64,000 nt of DNA from Trypanosoma brucei gambiense DAL972 (GCF_000210295.1 NC_026738.1:1054001-1118000); one strand, 5' to 3'. Positions 20,542 to 32,049 are shown, counted from the stretch's first letter. Translations and numbers: made by a program. Notes: generated from the letters alone by a model not told the origin.

Positions 20542-23500
20542 ATGACGGATGCAACTAAGATGGCTGGCCAACTTCTGTTCCAGAACACGTTGGCAGAGGT
20601 AGTGCGTAAGTTGCGCTCCAGTAACGAGAGCGAAGCGGAGGTGATTGAGCAATGTATTGCCGACATCAAGAGTGAGGTCACTTCCACTGTTCAGAGCGTT
20701 AAGGTCACCGCAGTGTTGAAAGCCGTCTACTTTTCCATGCTTGGCTACAGTGCAACATATGCTGCTTTCAACATCATTGAGGTTATGGCGGACAAGATGT
20801 TCGGATACAAACGTATCGGATATATGGCGGCATGTTTAACATTCACTCCGAAAACAGAGGTTCTCCCGTTGCTTACAGCTCTGTTGAAACGCGATCTTTC
20901 CAGCGCTAACCAGTACGAGGTGGGTTTTGCGCTTTACTGCATTTCCACTGTTTCCTCTCCGGACCTCGCTAGGGACCTTGTAGTGGATGTGGTGAACTTA
21001 TTGAGCCATCCGCGTAATTACGTTCGCAAAAAGGCGGTTCTTAGCCTCTACCGCATTTTTTTTGAGTACCCCGAATCACTGAGACCAACCTACCCTCGGC
21101 TAAAGGAAAAGCTCGACAGTAGCAGTGAGCGGTGTGACAATGACCCGGCTGTGAGAGGTGCTCTGGTGTGCGTTTTGTGTGAACTGGCCAGGCGTAATCC
21201 GGCCAGCTTCTTAGGTCTAGCGGTTCCTTTCTTTTCCATGTTGTCAACGATACAGAGCAATTGGACATTGATCAAGATAATAAAGGTTTTTGGTTACTTC
21301 GCTCCTCTTGAGCCTCGGCTGGGGAAGAAGCTTGTGGATCCGATTATTCGTATTGTTCAGACAACAGGTGCAAAGTCTGTACGTTACGAGTGCATTCTTG
21401 CTGTGGCCAACGGAATGAGCAAAACACCCTCACTAACGAAGATAGTCGCAGAGGAGCTTAGAGTTTTTGTAGAGGATAGCGATCAAAATTTGAAGTATTT
21501 GGGCCTTGACGCCATGTCTCGCATGGTTCGTGACAATGCGAAGCTGTTGAGCGGTCATCGTGATGTAGTTCTAGCATGCCTTGATGACATTGACACAACT
21601 ATCCGTCGAAAGGCCCTTGAGGTTCTGAGTGGCCTTGTGACAAAAAGAAACTTCGTGTCAACCATCAATAACATGATGCATCGGTGTGTGCGGCTGCCTC
21701 CTGATGAGGAATGGTCTAACCGCGTATTAGCGACAGTAATCGAAGTTGCTCAAACTGACGATTATAGTTACGTGCAGGACTTTGAGTGGTACGTAAAGAT
21801 CCTACTAGACATCAGCCTGGTGAACCTCTCCACCTACCAACACGGTGCCCTGGTACAGAAGGAACTTGTGACTGTACTGACAAGAGTGAACGCGGTACGG
21901 CAGTTTGGTGTTAACGAGCTCTCTCAGCTACTGTCGAACACTAACTTACTTAAAAGTGATCCATCCCGTTCCTCGCAGTGGGAAGTGTTGAAGGCGGCGG
22001 CCTTTCTCTGTGGAGAGTATCCTTATTGGCTTCAAGACAAACGGCGCACATGCGAACTATTGTTGAGCGAGCGGATTTCTTTACTAAAACCAGAAGTGCA
22101 AGTTGTTTGCGTCACTGCGGTGGGGAAGATTGTAGCATACATGCGCAAGCCATGCCAGCGACACCTCGTTTTGGTGAATGGCGAGGAGGAGATACCATTA
22201 CCAGAGGATTCCCTAACATTCAAGGAGTTGCGCGCTTCCATTCTCCAAACAGAAGCCATCACTGACAGCAACGGGACGGCGAAGGTGGTTGGAGCCACCG
22301 GCTCCATCTCTAATCGGCACGATGCGGAAAGAAAAAATCTATTAGGCCTCCAGTTATTCCGTCACAGCGTCCATCCAGACGTTCAGGAGCGGGCAAGCAT
22401 GATTTTGTATCAGCTCAATGTCGACCCCGATATTGGCCCTCTACTATATGAACAGGAACTCCTTCCGGTTGCCATCGGCGCACAGGAGGCTGTGGAGCCA
22501 CCGGAAGGATTGAATCTTGATGAACCATTTTGCAGTCACTTACCAGCGGGGTTGTCTCCATCTGACAGCGAAGAAGATGGAGGGGAAAATGATGAAGACC
22601 TTTACTATGTGGACGGCTATGATGCTATTGTTGCCCGCGAGCAGCGGCGGCGGGAAGAGGCCCGACGTGGCGAGGTTGCTCCGTTTTATATTAAAAATGA
22701 TGCCTTATCACGGGATCAACTTTCAGAAGAGTTGCATTCCGCTGTCAGTGCTGCCCCGGCTCCAAAGACGTCAACGTCGTTTTACGTACCACAGAAATCT
22801 CAGGTAATCAATCGGTATCTGTCACGTCCCAAGAATTATGATGCTGCGGCTCATGGGCAGCGACGAATTCAGGATGAGGACGTGGATGAGGCAACGAAGA
22901 AGTTTCGAAACGTAGATGTCACACGGTCACTAGCACCAGATGAAAGGTTGCCGGAACCTATCCCGTATGGGAGGCTTCAACAAAGTGCTACCACCGAGGG
23001 TACTGCGGCTGCAGCGGCTGCTGCTGCTGCTTTGGATTTCATGGTTGACGAATCGTTTGATCCCCTCGTACTTTTGGAGGAAAAATACCTGCGCGTGACC
23101 GCATTTGTTCTTTCCTGTCGCGTGCGGAAGGCGGGCACCCAAATTACAATGGCCGTAGAGATATCAAACCTTGCAAGCAGCAGCAGCATGCGCAACGTTT
23201 CGCTGCGTTTCCAACCTAATAAGGACAACTATACGACGGAGCGAGTGCGGCTGGAAGCAGACAAATCTCAAGAGGCCATCACAGGTGCTAATCGTCCAAA
23301 AACTGGTAGGGGTGACAATAAGAACGCTGTTGGTGAAGGTGGTGACGGTGACAAGGAAGTGGAGGAAAGTGACAGAAGCATATTCGTTTCAAAATGCATG
23401 AAGGGGACTACGACATTGCGGACGAAGATGCTTCTGACGTTCTCTGGATCACTCCCGCCTTCACTTACCGAACCCCTACTGTTTAGTTTGCTGTACACGC

Positions 23501-23925
23501 GAGAGAAGAAACCAACTGAGTCATTACTACCAATGCCCTTGAGTTATCGATACTTTGCCAAGCCCCATGTGGACACGACTTCAGTAGAGTTTATGCAGAC
23601 AATAATGGCAAGACATCTCTCTGAATCCCCTGTGCTTACGTGTTTTGTGGCTGTGGCCGCAAGTTGTGTTCCACTTGTACTTCCCGCTATACAACAACAA
23701 CTGCGGTTGAGGCCAGTTGATATCCTTAAAGATGCGGCTTCCTTCTATAGTGTACTGCAATCCCGAAAATCCGCAGCTAACCACGCACATGTCGCCGTGC
23801 TGCTGCTAGAAGATGAGGTAGAAGGAGAAAAGGGCATCAGTATTGCTGTGAAGTCGGAACACACTTCTTTAGCGGAGCTTCTGGCCCAAGAAATCGCAAA
23901 GCTCTTGATGACGGCCACGTCGTAG
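20542..23925 (+). CDS. AP3D: AP-3 complex subunit delta (adaptin)
   Basis: The 1,127-residue protein is a large adaptin. Residues about 15-600 form the alpha-solenoid trunk with the delta-type N-terminus (DIKSEV followed by KAVYFSMLGY) and the conserved segment NYVRKKAVLSLYRIF. A charged hinge follows (residues about 665-830), ending in a run of nine alanines near 827. The C-terminal region after about 840 resembles an appendage-like beta domain. AP-3 sorts membrane cargo to lysosome-related organelles; in T. brucei, from memory, it is needed for acidocalcisome biogenesis. Length agrees with AP-3 delta of animals and argues against the gamma, alpha or epsilon subunits. The first ATG is used; a second Met at residue 7 is possible. 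Confidence 0.88.
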   Translation: MTDATKMAGQLLFQNTLAEVVRKLRSSNESEAEVIEQCIADIKSEVTSTVQSVKVTAVLKAVYFSMLGYSATYAAFNIIEVMADKMFGYKRIGYMAACLTFTPKTEVLPLLTALLKRDLSSANQYEVGFALYCISTVSSPDLARDLVVDVVNLLSHPRNYVRKKAVLSLYRIFFEYPESLRPTYPRLKEKLDSSSERCDNDPAVRGALVCVLCELARRNPASFLGLAVPFFSMLSTIQSNWTLIKIIKVFGYFAPLEPRLGKKLVDPIIRIVQTTGAKSVRYECILAVANGMSKTPSLTKIVAEELRVFVEDSDQNLKYLGLDAMSRMVRDNAKLLSGHRDVVLACLDDIDTTIRRKALEVLSGLVTKRNFVSTINNMMHRCVRLPPDEEWSNRVLATVIEVAQTDDYSYVQDFEWYVKILLDISLVNLSTYQHGALVQKELVTVLTRVNAVRQFGVNELSQLLSNTNLLKSDPSRSSQWEVLKAAAFLCGEYPYWLQDKRRTCELLLSERISLLKPEVQVVCVTAVGKIVAYMRKPCQRHLVLVNGEEEIPLPEDSLTFKELRASILQTEAITDSNGTAKVVGATGSISNRHDAERKNLLGLQLFRHSVHPDVQERASMILYQLNVDPDIGPLLYEQELLPVAIGAQEAVEPPEGLNLDEPFCSHLPAGLSPSDSEEDGGENDEDLYYVDGYDAIVAREQRRREEARRGEVAPFYIKNDALSRDQLSEELHSAVSAAPAPKTSTSFYVPQKSQVINRYLSRPKNYDAAAHGQRRIQDEDVDEATKKFRNVDVTRSLAPDERLPEPIPYGRLQQSATTEGTAAAAAAAAALDFMVDESFDPLVLLEEKYLRVTAFVLSCRVRKAGTQITMAVEISNLASSSSMRNVSLRFQPNKDNYTTERVRLEADKSQEAITGANRPKTGRGDNKNAVGEGGDGDKEVEESDRSIFVSKCMKGTTTLRTKMLLTFSGSLPPSLTEPLLFSLLYTREKKPTESLLPMPLSYRYFAKPHVDTTSVEFMQTIMARHLSESPVLTCFVAVAASCVPLVLPAIQQQLRLRPVDILKDAASFYSVLQSRKSAANHAHVAVLLLEDEVEGEKGISIAVKSEHTSLAELLAQEIAKLLMTATS

Positions 23926-25290
23926 TGGGTATTCCCACTCAAGCAAGACTTTGGTTGTTCCCTCTGATGGTGGCGGTGCTTATCTTTCTTGTTATTGGTG
24001 AAGTTAAAAAGAAAATGGATGGAGGCATGTTGGCATGATTTTTTTTTTGTTTCTTGATATTACCCCGCTTGCGATACTCGAGGTATTTGGTTTCAACTCC
24101 TCGTTCGCACACACCGTTTATTTTGCGATGGGAGTAACTGCTGTGTTTCTATCTTGGCTCATTCTTTTGTGTATTTCTTTTTCTGACGGATGGCCGCTAT
24201 AGTCATCTCATTACATCTTTTAACAAGTTTTTCATTATGTGTGGTGCTTGATTTGCTGATGCGTAAATTGTGAGTATTTTTTCTCGCATCGTTCCCTTTG
24301 GGTCGCACAAATAACGGCAAAAATCGATTGCACACGCAACAACAACCGGCGTCTGATCCATTATTTGAGTTTCGAACCTCATCCGGCACCGGGCGTAACA
24401 CTTAACGCTTTTTTGGTTGGTTGTTTGGTTGGTTCTGAGCGTGTCTGCGGAAGTGGAAGCGGGATGGTGAAATATAAACCTCAAGTTCCCATGTGTGATA
24501 CTGCTTCTTCCACTTACTCCCCGTTTATATTTGTTTTAATTTACCTTACTTTACCTTATGAATTCATTTCTTTTTTCTTTTTTTCCCTTTGTTTCTTTTT
24601 TTTTTTTAAAGCTTCATAGTGCTCTGAGGTGTGTACAGGAAGAAGACCCGTGAGGTTCTTCACACAATACGCCGAAAGTAATCCTTATAAATTTTTTTGT
24701 TTTGCCATTGCACTGTAGTTGCAACGGTGCTGAAAAGGCAGTAGGAGAGGAGCTATTCGGTGGTTTAGCCACTTTGATTCTTCTACCATTTCCTTATACG
24801 GATTTTGCCCAGTGAAGAGGCGCGAAAACAAAGGGGGAAAAAAAGAGAACAAGTAAAACGATTAGGAACGAAACGGTCCGTCAGGCCGAAAGGAGAAAAG
24901 GAAATAAAAGTGAGAAAGAAATAGGGAAACAATTCAAGGAGAGTGTACGAAAGGAAACTCGCGGAAGAGTTTGTCACCATTATATCTATTTTTATACAAA
25001 ACAAACGAAGAAAGGGTGAAAATTCACCTGAAACGAAGGAAAACTGCAATTGCAGGACAAGAAGAACTGTCCAGAAGTAGAGAGAAAGGAAAGGAAAAGG
25101 GGAAGTATCATATATAATATATATATATCATTTCACAGTTTCTCTCCTTTTCCGTGAACCAACGGAAGTGAACGTTTGGGGAAAGCAAAAAAAAAAAAAA
25201 GAAAGGAGTGTAAGGGATCCCCTTTCAAAAAAAAAAAAAGGAAAAAGGAAAAAGAAAAGGGATCCAAAGTGTAGTGTTCACACATTTGTA
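23926..25290. other. Intergenic region upstream of DUSP-RRM gene, with purine-rich block
   Basis: 1.36 kb. The first half is U-rich. From about 24807 to 25135 the + strand becomes strongly purine-rich, which is unusual so close upstream of a + strand gene. A short pyrimidine tract at 25140-25154 with AG at about 25166 is the likely acceptor. A14 (25187-25200) and A13 (25227-25239) runs follow in the putative 5'UTR. Confidence 0.5.
25215..25265 (+). other. Predicted hairpin in the DUSP-RRM 5'UTR
   Basis: GGATCCCCTTTC (25215-25226) can pair with GAAAAGGGATCC (25254-25265) in 11 of 12 positions. The 27-base loop is almost all A and G and contains an A13 run. It lies 25 bases before the ATG at 25291 and inside the mRNA if splicing occurs near 25166. 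Confidence 0.4.
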
Positions 25291-26628
25291 ATGCAGTCGT
25301 CAAGTTTTGCTGGAACGGGGGTGTTTCCGCCCCCGCCAGCTTTCTTGCGAGGCAACAACTCCATTAGGACAGGAAAGCGAGTGGGGCGCCTTCATCATCA
25401 TTTCACTGATGAAAACGTTGTGGACCTTCGTAGTATTGAAACTGGAGTGGAATGCAGCACTCGCATGGGACACAGTCGCAGTAACACAGCAGCTGAAGAT
25501 CCTCCATTGCGTGCGCGGCGTCGCATCCCACATGGTAGTAACCCACCAACAAAGATATTAGACTTTCTTTTCTTGGGTGGCGTTAGTGATGCAACAAATC
25601 CTGAGTTCCTCCGACGTGAAAATATCGTGACCATTCTGAACGTCTCACGAGAAGAATATTGGTCTGTGGACAAGGGAATTACGATACATCCTTTTCCTCT
25701 AGAGGACAACGCGGAGGAAAACATCCGGAAGTTCTTCTCACACACCTACAGGCTGCTGGAGGCTGCGCGCAGTGCGTATTACAGCTCAAAAAAGCAATGT
25801 GAGCGGTCAACCTCAACAAATGACGCCGCCACCAATTCAAATCTCGATTACCACAACGGTAACGAGAACGGTAGCGGCTGTAGTGCAGGGACTAATGTTG
25901 TTAATGGTTACTGTGAGGGCAGTAACGGTGGTACTAGTAGTAATATTAACAACTCCATGAATGAAGCAACTGACAATTGTGCGATTAGTGCTTCTCCTGC
26001 CCGGCCGCCTTGTGTGCTCGTGCATTGCCGGTACGGCATCAGTCGCTCCGTAACGATTGTGCTTGCTTATCTCATGCGTCGTAACGGATGGTCCCTTAAC
26101 GATGCTCTGCAATACGTCATGTGCCGACGACCGCATGTGGAACCCAACGTTGGTTTCATGAATGTTTTGCTTTCGTTTCAGCGGGATATGGATCCACAGA
26201 AACGAGACATCCAACGAAACTTGCTTCCTATTGTAGTTCGGAACCTTCCCCCTAATACATCGTCGTCTGCCGTGCATAAATTCTTTGAAGACCGCGTTGG
26301 TTGTGTCCATAAAGTGGCGACTTTTCCATCTCGTGTTGCCGCAGGAAATTCGACTCGAGAAAATACTGATGGTAACAGCAAGGACATTAGTGATGAGAGC
26401 AGCACCAGTGATTGTAATGATGAAATCAGTTCAGGTGCGATGTGGCTTGTGGTGTTTGCAACGCCGGACTCCGTACATTTGGCCCATCGTTTATATCATA
26501 AGCAACCGGATTTCTTTGCGCCACTCGGTGTTAGTGAAGGGCGCCGTGTGAAATTAACAGCTCTGAGCAAACTTCATCGATCCCCACGTCCCATCACTGG
26601 AGGGGAGTCGTTGGCTAATGAATCCTGA
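25291..26628 (+). CDS. Dual-specificity protein phosphatase with RRM-like C-terminal domain
   Basis: The 445-residue protein has a DUSP domain starting near residue 88 (DFLFLGGVSDA) with the phosphatase loop HCRYGISRS at 245-253, so Cys246 is the nucleophile and Arg252 the phosphate-binding residue. An Asn/Ser/Gly-rich insert of roughly 70 residues (about 165-235) sits between the general-acid region and the loop. After the DUSP ends near 295, residues about 305-435 resemble an RRM: VVRNLPPNTSSSAV looks like RNP2, and AMWLVVFATPDSVHLAHRLY looks like the RNP1 strand and second helix. A phosphatase joined to an RNA-binding fold would be unusual. The ATG at 25291 is chosen because the upstream open stretch is the A-rich leader and has no ATG. 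Confidence 0.75.
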   Translation: MQSSSFAGTGVFPPPPAFLRGNNSIRTGKRVGRLHHHFTDENVVDLRSIETGVECSTRMGHSRSNTAAEDPPLRARRRIPHGSNPPTKILDFLFLGGVSDATNPEFLRRENIVTILNVSREEYWSVDKGITIHPFPLEDNAEENIRKFFSHTYRLLEAARSAYYSSKKQCERSTSTNDAATNSNLDYHNGNENGSGCSAGTNVVNGYCEGSNGGTSSNINNSMNEATDNCAISASPARPPCVLVHCRYGISRSVTIVLAYLMRRNGWSLNDALQYVMCRRPHVEPNVGFMNVLLSFQRDMDPQKRDIQRNLLPIVVRNLPPNTSSSAVHKFFEDRVGCVHKVATFPSRVAAGNSTRENTDGNSKDISDESSTSDCNDEISSGAMWLVVFATPDSVHLAHRLYHKQPDFFAPLGVSEGRRVKLTALSKLHRSPRPITGGESLANES

Positions 26629-27160
26629 ATTGGAAAAAAAAGAAAAAAACTCGATACGAAACGAAAAGAGAAAGGAGGGAGGAAAAAAAAAAAGAATATC
26701 ACAAGGAAAGCGCTAACGGTGGAGTGGACGGTGATCACTGAATTTATAACATGATGCAAGCGCTGTGTCACCCGCAAGCGGCAAAATTGACTGTGCGCTG
26801 AGAAAATCTTTCCTTTTCTTTTTCTTTTTTTTTTTTCGTATTTATTTCTGTTGTACTTCAACTCTAAGGGATATGGGGGTTATGTGTGTGTATGTGTCTA
26901 TGCGTGTGCGCGCGAAAATAGGGAAAAACTATACAGGAGCAAATAGCATATGGTCCGCAGAAAAGAGGAAACGCGGGTTCAAAAGCGAGGAGAAGCATGT
27001 GGGCAAGCAACCAATTGAAAGAAACAAAGTACGACAAGAAAAAATAAAAATAGAAACAAAATAAAATGGCCAAATAAGGGGGGAGGAGGGAAATCAGGGG
27101 AAATTAAATTTTATTTATCCCATGAAAAATGTGCGTGTCTATGAGACTGAAGTACATGCA

Positions 27161-27190
27161 AGTTGTTGCTGTTGCTGTTGCTGTTGCTCT
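27161..27190. repeat. TTGCTG hexanucleotide repeat
   Basis: About four copies of TTGCTG are followed by CTC and a T run, inside the gene-free region. Confidence 0.7.
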
Positions 27191-27542
27191 TTTTTTTCTT
27201 TTTTTTGAAAACATGAGTGAATTATGAATGGAGAAAAGTAGGCGCAAGATGCGTGTGGCTGATTCGTGCCGACGTTTGTATTTTGTGTATCTTTACACCC
27301 GTTTCATATTTTAATGTTTGAAAATTAATTCTGTTTTCAGTTGATGAGGTGTCGTCTGTGTGGGCGTGTATACCTTCCTCTTATCTGTTTTTTTTTTTTT
27401 GAGAACAAAATGAAATGGAAAGATGAAACGAAAAAAAGAATTTTACAAACGGACGACAAACAACAGAACAACAATGGCAGCTGTTCACAAACGCAAAAAA
27501 ACACGATAAATAAACGGATGTTTAAGTGTGTGCGTGTGTGTG

Positions 27543-27844
27543 AGAGAGAGAGAGGTGGGGAAATGGAGAAAGTTAACGTGAGACGTAAAAATGTAAATGG
27601 GGTGATGTCGAAGGGGATTATGAACGCCTCCATGCGTGGCTTTATTATTATTATTATTATTTATTTACTTATTTATTTTGGTTGTAATGACTGAGGGAAT
27701 GGAGATAAATTTCACACCAGAGGATGATGGGAATATGAAGGAAAATAAATAAATAAATGAAAATATAAAGGGGAAAATATGCAGCGGAATGGTTAATTTG
27801 GATGGAAGAAATCGTGAAATGATAAAGAGAGAGAGAGAGAGAGA
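27543..27844. repeat. GA and ATT microsatellite cluster
   Basis: Two GA tracts (about 27543-27554 and 27827-27844) flank an ATT tract (about 27643-27661), with several TAAA repeats between them. Confidence 0.6.
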
Positions 27845-28231
27845 AAAGAAAACTTGATTGAAATAAATAAATGGAGCGAAACAAATAAATGATGTGCAAT
27901 TCGAAATCCTCTACCTTCTCATTCTGTGAATTCCTTTTTCTCAACCATCTTCTTATTCACGTTTCTACCCCCCTTTTTTTTCATTGTTTTGTTTTTTCGT
28001 TTGTTCCTGTTCCTTTTTTGCCTTTTTTTTGTTTTCTGCTTTCTTGTATAAATGTCCGAAAGGCGGACAGGTGAGGGATGAGTAATGAAAACAAAAGGTA
28101 AACAAAACAACTTTATCATCATTACAATGTCATAAACACCAAAAATAAAATAAAATAAAAAGAACACGCACAAACACAAATATTCAAGCGGGCAATTAAC
28201 CACGTGGAGTGATAAGGGCACATATAAAGAT

Positions 28232-28253
28232 AGAAATATATATATATATTTCT
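28232..28253. repeat. Perfect 22-base AT palindrome
   Basis: AGAAA, an AT core and TTTCT read the same on both strands. Confidence 0.75.
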
Positions 28254-29764
28254 TTATTTATGTCTCTTTGTATTTGCATGTGTGTGTTTTTTTTTGTTTT
28301 ACTCGTGAGGTTTATATGCCCTTTCTTTTTTTTCTTTTCCGTTAGGTGATGGAAAACTCCTACTGTGTTTATTATTGCTTCAATGTTGTGGTGTAAACAT
28401 ATTCGATATGTAAAAGCAAATACGTTCAGGTGTTTTCTTTTTTTCTTCTTCTTTATATTTTTCTCATTTTCTTCATAGAAATGAAAATGATATGCGTGAT
28501 GAAGAACATACAGTGCGAGAAGATGAAATAAGAAAAGAAAGGAAATGAAAAGAAATGAAATGAGAGAAAATGTTCGGAAGTTAAAAAAAAAAAAACAAAA
28601 AATATTTTGTTTGTTTGTTTATTTCCCCACTCACAAACTGACGTTTATCGGACTTTCAATTTCCCCCATTTTTTCTTATTTTACGTGTGTTGCTGAACTC
28701 ATATTTGTGATTTTTTTTTAATTACCATTACCATTACCATTTTTCTTTTATGTATGTTCGTTCCCGTATTTTATCCCCCATCTCCTTTCTTCTTTTTTCT
28801 TTTTTTCACTTCGTTGCGTTTTCTAATTTCTTTTTCTTTTTTAGGTCCGCTGCCGTCGGTGTTGTTTACTCGATGCTGCACCTACGTTTCACAACACTTT
28901 TCTTCTTTCTGGGATGTCTCACCTTTTCCCTTTTTTTTTATTTTAATAAAAAAAATAATAAAAATATCCCGCACTCCTTCCAATGGTTCCATTGATGTCT
29001 CGTTTATTTTCATAGCGGGGCGTTTATTATTATTGTTATTATTATTATTATTATCTTTGATTTAAAAAATTTACTCATCTTTTTTGACAGCTTGGACTCC
29101 TCATTTACTCACACGTGCGTGTCCTTTTTCTTTTTTTTTTCTCCCTTCTTCTTGTTCAATTTGATTTTTTCAATCTCTCTACGTTTTTGCTTTATTTTCC
29201 CTTTATTTTTATTTTACTGATCTTTGTTTTTCGGATTGTGTTGGTGGGAAGTGGCTTTTGTTTCTTTTTTTTTTTGTACGTCTGTTCTTGTAGTATTTCC
29301 CTCTCTTCTTCTTTTTTTTTCTTATTTGGTTTTACCATCAATTAATTATTTACTTCGGTCATTAATTCACTCCAACAATTATCCTTTCCTTCCTTCCTTC
29401 CTTCTTTGGTACCTTTTCTTTTTGCCGTATTTTCATTTAATTGTGTTTTCTTTTTTTTGGAAAGGCCGAAGATTTTTTTTTTTCCCCGCTCCCTCTTTTT
29501 TTTTTTTTTCGTTGGGTTTGTTCCGTGACAGAAATCTTTTTTTTTTCTTTTTCTTCCCCTCCCCTTCTTTTGACCTAACAATAAAGAAAAGGAAAAAATA
29601 AAAATATATATATATATATATTTTTTATATGGTGAAGATGAATAAAATAAAATAAAATGAAATGAAATGAAAACAAAAAAAAAGCAGAATGAAAAGTGAT
29701 TCCACCTTTCACTTTCTTTTCTCTACAACTTTTTTTAAAAATGGTAAAATAGCATTGTAAAAAC

Positions 29765-29872
29765 GATAACATTTGATATTATTAATGTTGTTATCACTTT
29801 TAACATTATTATTATTATTTTCATTAGTGATATGAAATGATAATGTAATGATTAATGCCATTACAAATTATC
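29765..29872. repeat. Hairpin cluster in gene-free region
   Basis: The first inverted repeat pairs GATAACATT (29765-29773) with AATGTTGTTATC (29784-29795), leaving a 3-base bulge. The second pairs GATAATGTAATG (29839-29850) with CATTACA plus TTATC (29859-29872), giving a 12-base-pair stem with a 2-base bulge and an 8-base loop. Confidence 0.5.
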
Positions 29873-30271
29873 AGTTGTTATTGTTTTTCAAAAAAAAAAA
29901 AGTCTTTTTTTTTTCTTTCCCTCCTTTTTTTTAAATAATTATTTCCATACAAATAATATTGTTTTGTTGTTTATTTATTTATGTGCATGTGCATGTGCAT
30001 GTGCGTGTTTGTGTGTATTAATATCATTTAATTTATGATGCACCAGGGGAGGGGAAATAACGTTGTTTTTTTTTTTTAGTTGGATTTGTGCTGCGCCTCC
30101 CTCGAATTCACGCCGCCGCTATCATTTAATGTACGGCAGAAAAAATATATAAATAAATATATATGAATATATAATTATATACCAGAAAAGAGAGGGAAAA
30201 TTTTAAAAAAATGTTTATGGGTGAATGAATCGTTAATCAAAAGCACACAAAAAACAAGGCATGATTAAGAG

Positions 30272-30275
30272 AGAT

Positions 30276-30306
<31 letters not shown>

Positions 30307-30310
30307 ATCA
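30272..30310. repeat. AT palindrome
   Basis: A near-perfect inverted repeat of TA units, flanked by GATT and AATC, suited to cruciform formation. Confidence 0.6.
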
Positions 30311-31225
30311 TCAGTACTTGGTCACTTTTCTTTTTTTTCTCTTTTATTTATTTTGATTAATATTGTTTAATATCTGTTTGTTTTGTTGTTTTTTTTTTCT
30401 TGCGTGCGCGTATGTGCGGCAAATGAAGAAATTAAAATAACCATCGTGAGAGATGAGAATTAAAGAAGGACAAAAAGACGAAAGAAAGCAAAGGAAAAAT
30501 ACATTTGTTTTTTTTTTTAACAAAGGAAAAAAAAATCCTCGCGTTCATTTATTATTTAGTACGTGAATAAACTCAAAGGTACCAATTCTTCGTGATGTAT
30601 TTCTATATTTATTTCCCCCCCTTTTTTTCTTCTATGCCTTTTTGTTTTTTCTGAAACTTCACGTGACCATCTTTTTTTTTTTTTTTGCTCTCTTTTCTGT
30701 CTTTTTTTTTTGAAAAAAAAAAACTCCCTTTTATTTATTTCTTTGGAAATGAAATGAAGAAATAAAATAAATACATCAACAAATAAATAAATTAAATTGT
30801 GGATTAAATTGCTCAAGAGTGTAAAAGCGTCGGGAGCGCAATTATGTGTGCAGCTGAACGCAAGCAAGTCTGAAATGGAAAAAAAAGACAGAAAAGAGTA
30901 GTAAATAAAATAAATAATGAAAATGAAGTGAAAATGAAGTGAAGTGAAAATGAAATGAAATGTTTAGCCATTGGAACTTATAAAGAGGAGAAGAAAAGAA
31001 AAAAAAGGAGGGAAAGAAGGAAAAGAAAAAAAAAGTTTCCATTATATTGAATTATGCGAGAATAAACTTGCAATTTTTATTTATGTATTTAAGTGCGTGT
31101 GTTGGTGGATTTTAAAATGTACGGCTGCGAAGCGGGTGGAAAACGAGCGGAAAGCAATAAATATTAAAGAAAAGAAAAGAGAGAGAAAAAAGAAGAGAGC
31201 ACCGATTTCTCAAATAAATAAATAA

Positions 31226-31247
31226 ATATATATATATATATATATAT
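31226..31247. repeat. AT dinucleotide repeat
   Basis: About eleven AT units preceded by AAATA repeats. A near copy occurs at 32026-32049. Confidence 0.75.
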
Positions 31248-32025
31248 GTTTACCAAAATATGCACGAGAGAAAAGACATTTATAAGCGATTCCCCCAATT
31301 TAAATAAAAAAGGAAAATAGAAGGAGAAACTATCAACACACACGCACAGAGAGAGATAGAGAGAGAAAGAGAGAGCAACAAACAAAGAAAGAAAATGTAT
31401 ATAATATTATTACTGTCGTTAGGAATGGAAGGATACAATTTTTTTTTAAATTTTTTTAAAAGTCTTTATGTGTTTTAATGTTCCATTACGTGTTCTTGTT
31501 TGTCATATTTCCCCCCCTCTTCCTCTTCTTACTTTTGGATTATTCTTTTTTGTATGATGAAAGGAGTAAAATACAAGTAGGAAGAGAAAAAAAAAACAAA
31601 TAGAAGAAGAGAGGAAGTGAAATAATGGAAGCAGTAAAAAAGGAAAAGAAAAGAAAAGAAAAAAATTAAAATTCTTTTTCTGTTACTGTTTTCCCCTTTT
31701 CCCTTTTCCGTTTTTCTTTTTTTTTTTTAATATGGACTCTCTCATCATTATCGCCTTCCCTCTTTTCCTTCTATATTGATTTTTTTTTGTACAATTATAT
31801 TGTTCTTCGTCTTCCTAAATATATTCTTACTTTTCTTTACTTTTTTACTTTTATGTTGTTCCATGCTCTTTTTTTCCCCCTTTTTTCGTTTTATTCCACT
31901 GTTTCATTGTGCCGTGTCATATCACTTTTGCAATTTATATAAATATATATGAAATGATGGTTGCACGAGGGGATCTGCAATGGTAGTAACAATTAAGTGT
32001 TTTTTTGTTTTAAATAAATAAATAA

Positions 32026-32049
32026 ATATATATATATATATATATATAT
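32026..32049. repeat. AT dinucleotide repeat
   Basis: About twelve AT units, again preceded by AAATAAAT, like the tract at 31226. Confidence 0.75.

Noticed and set aside
26960..26990. tRNA B-box-like GGTTCAAA
   Set aside because: No matching A-box or cloverleaf around it.
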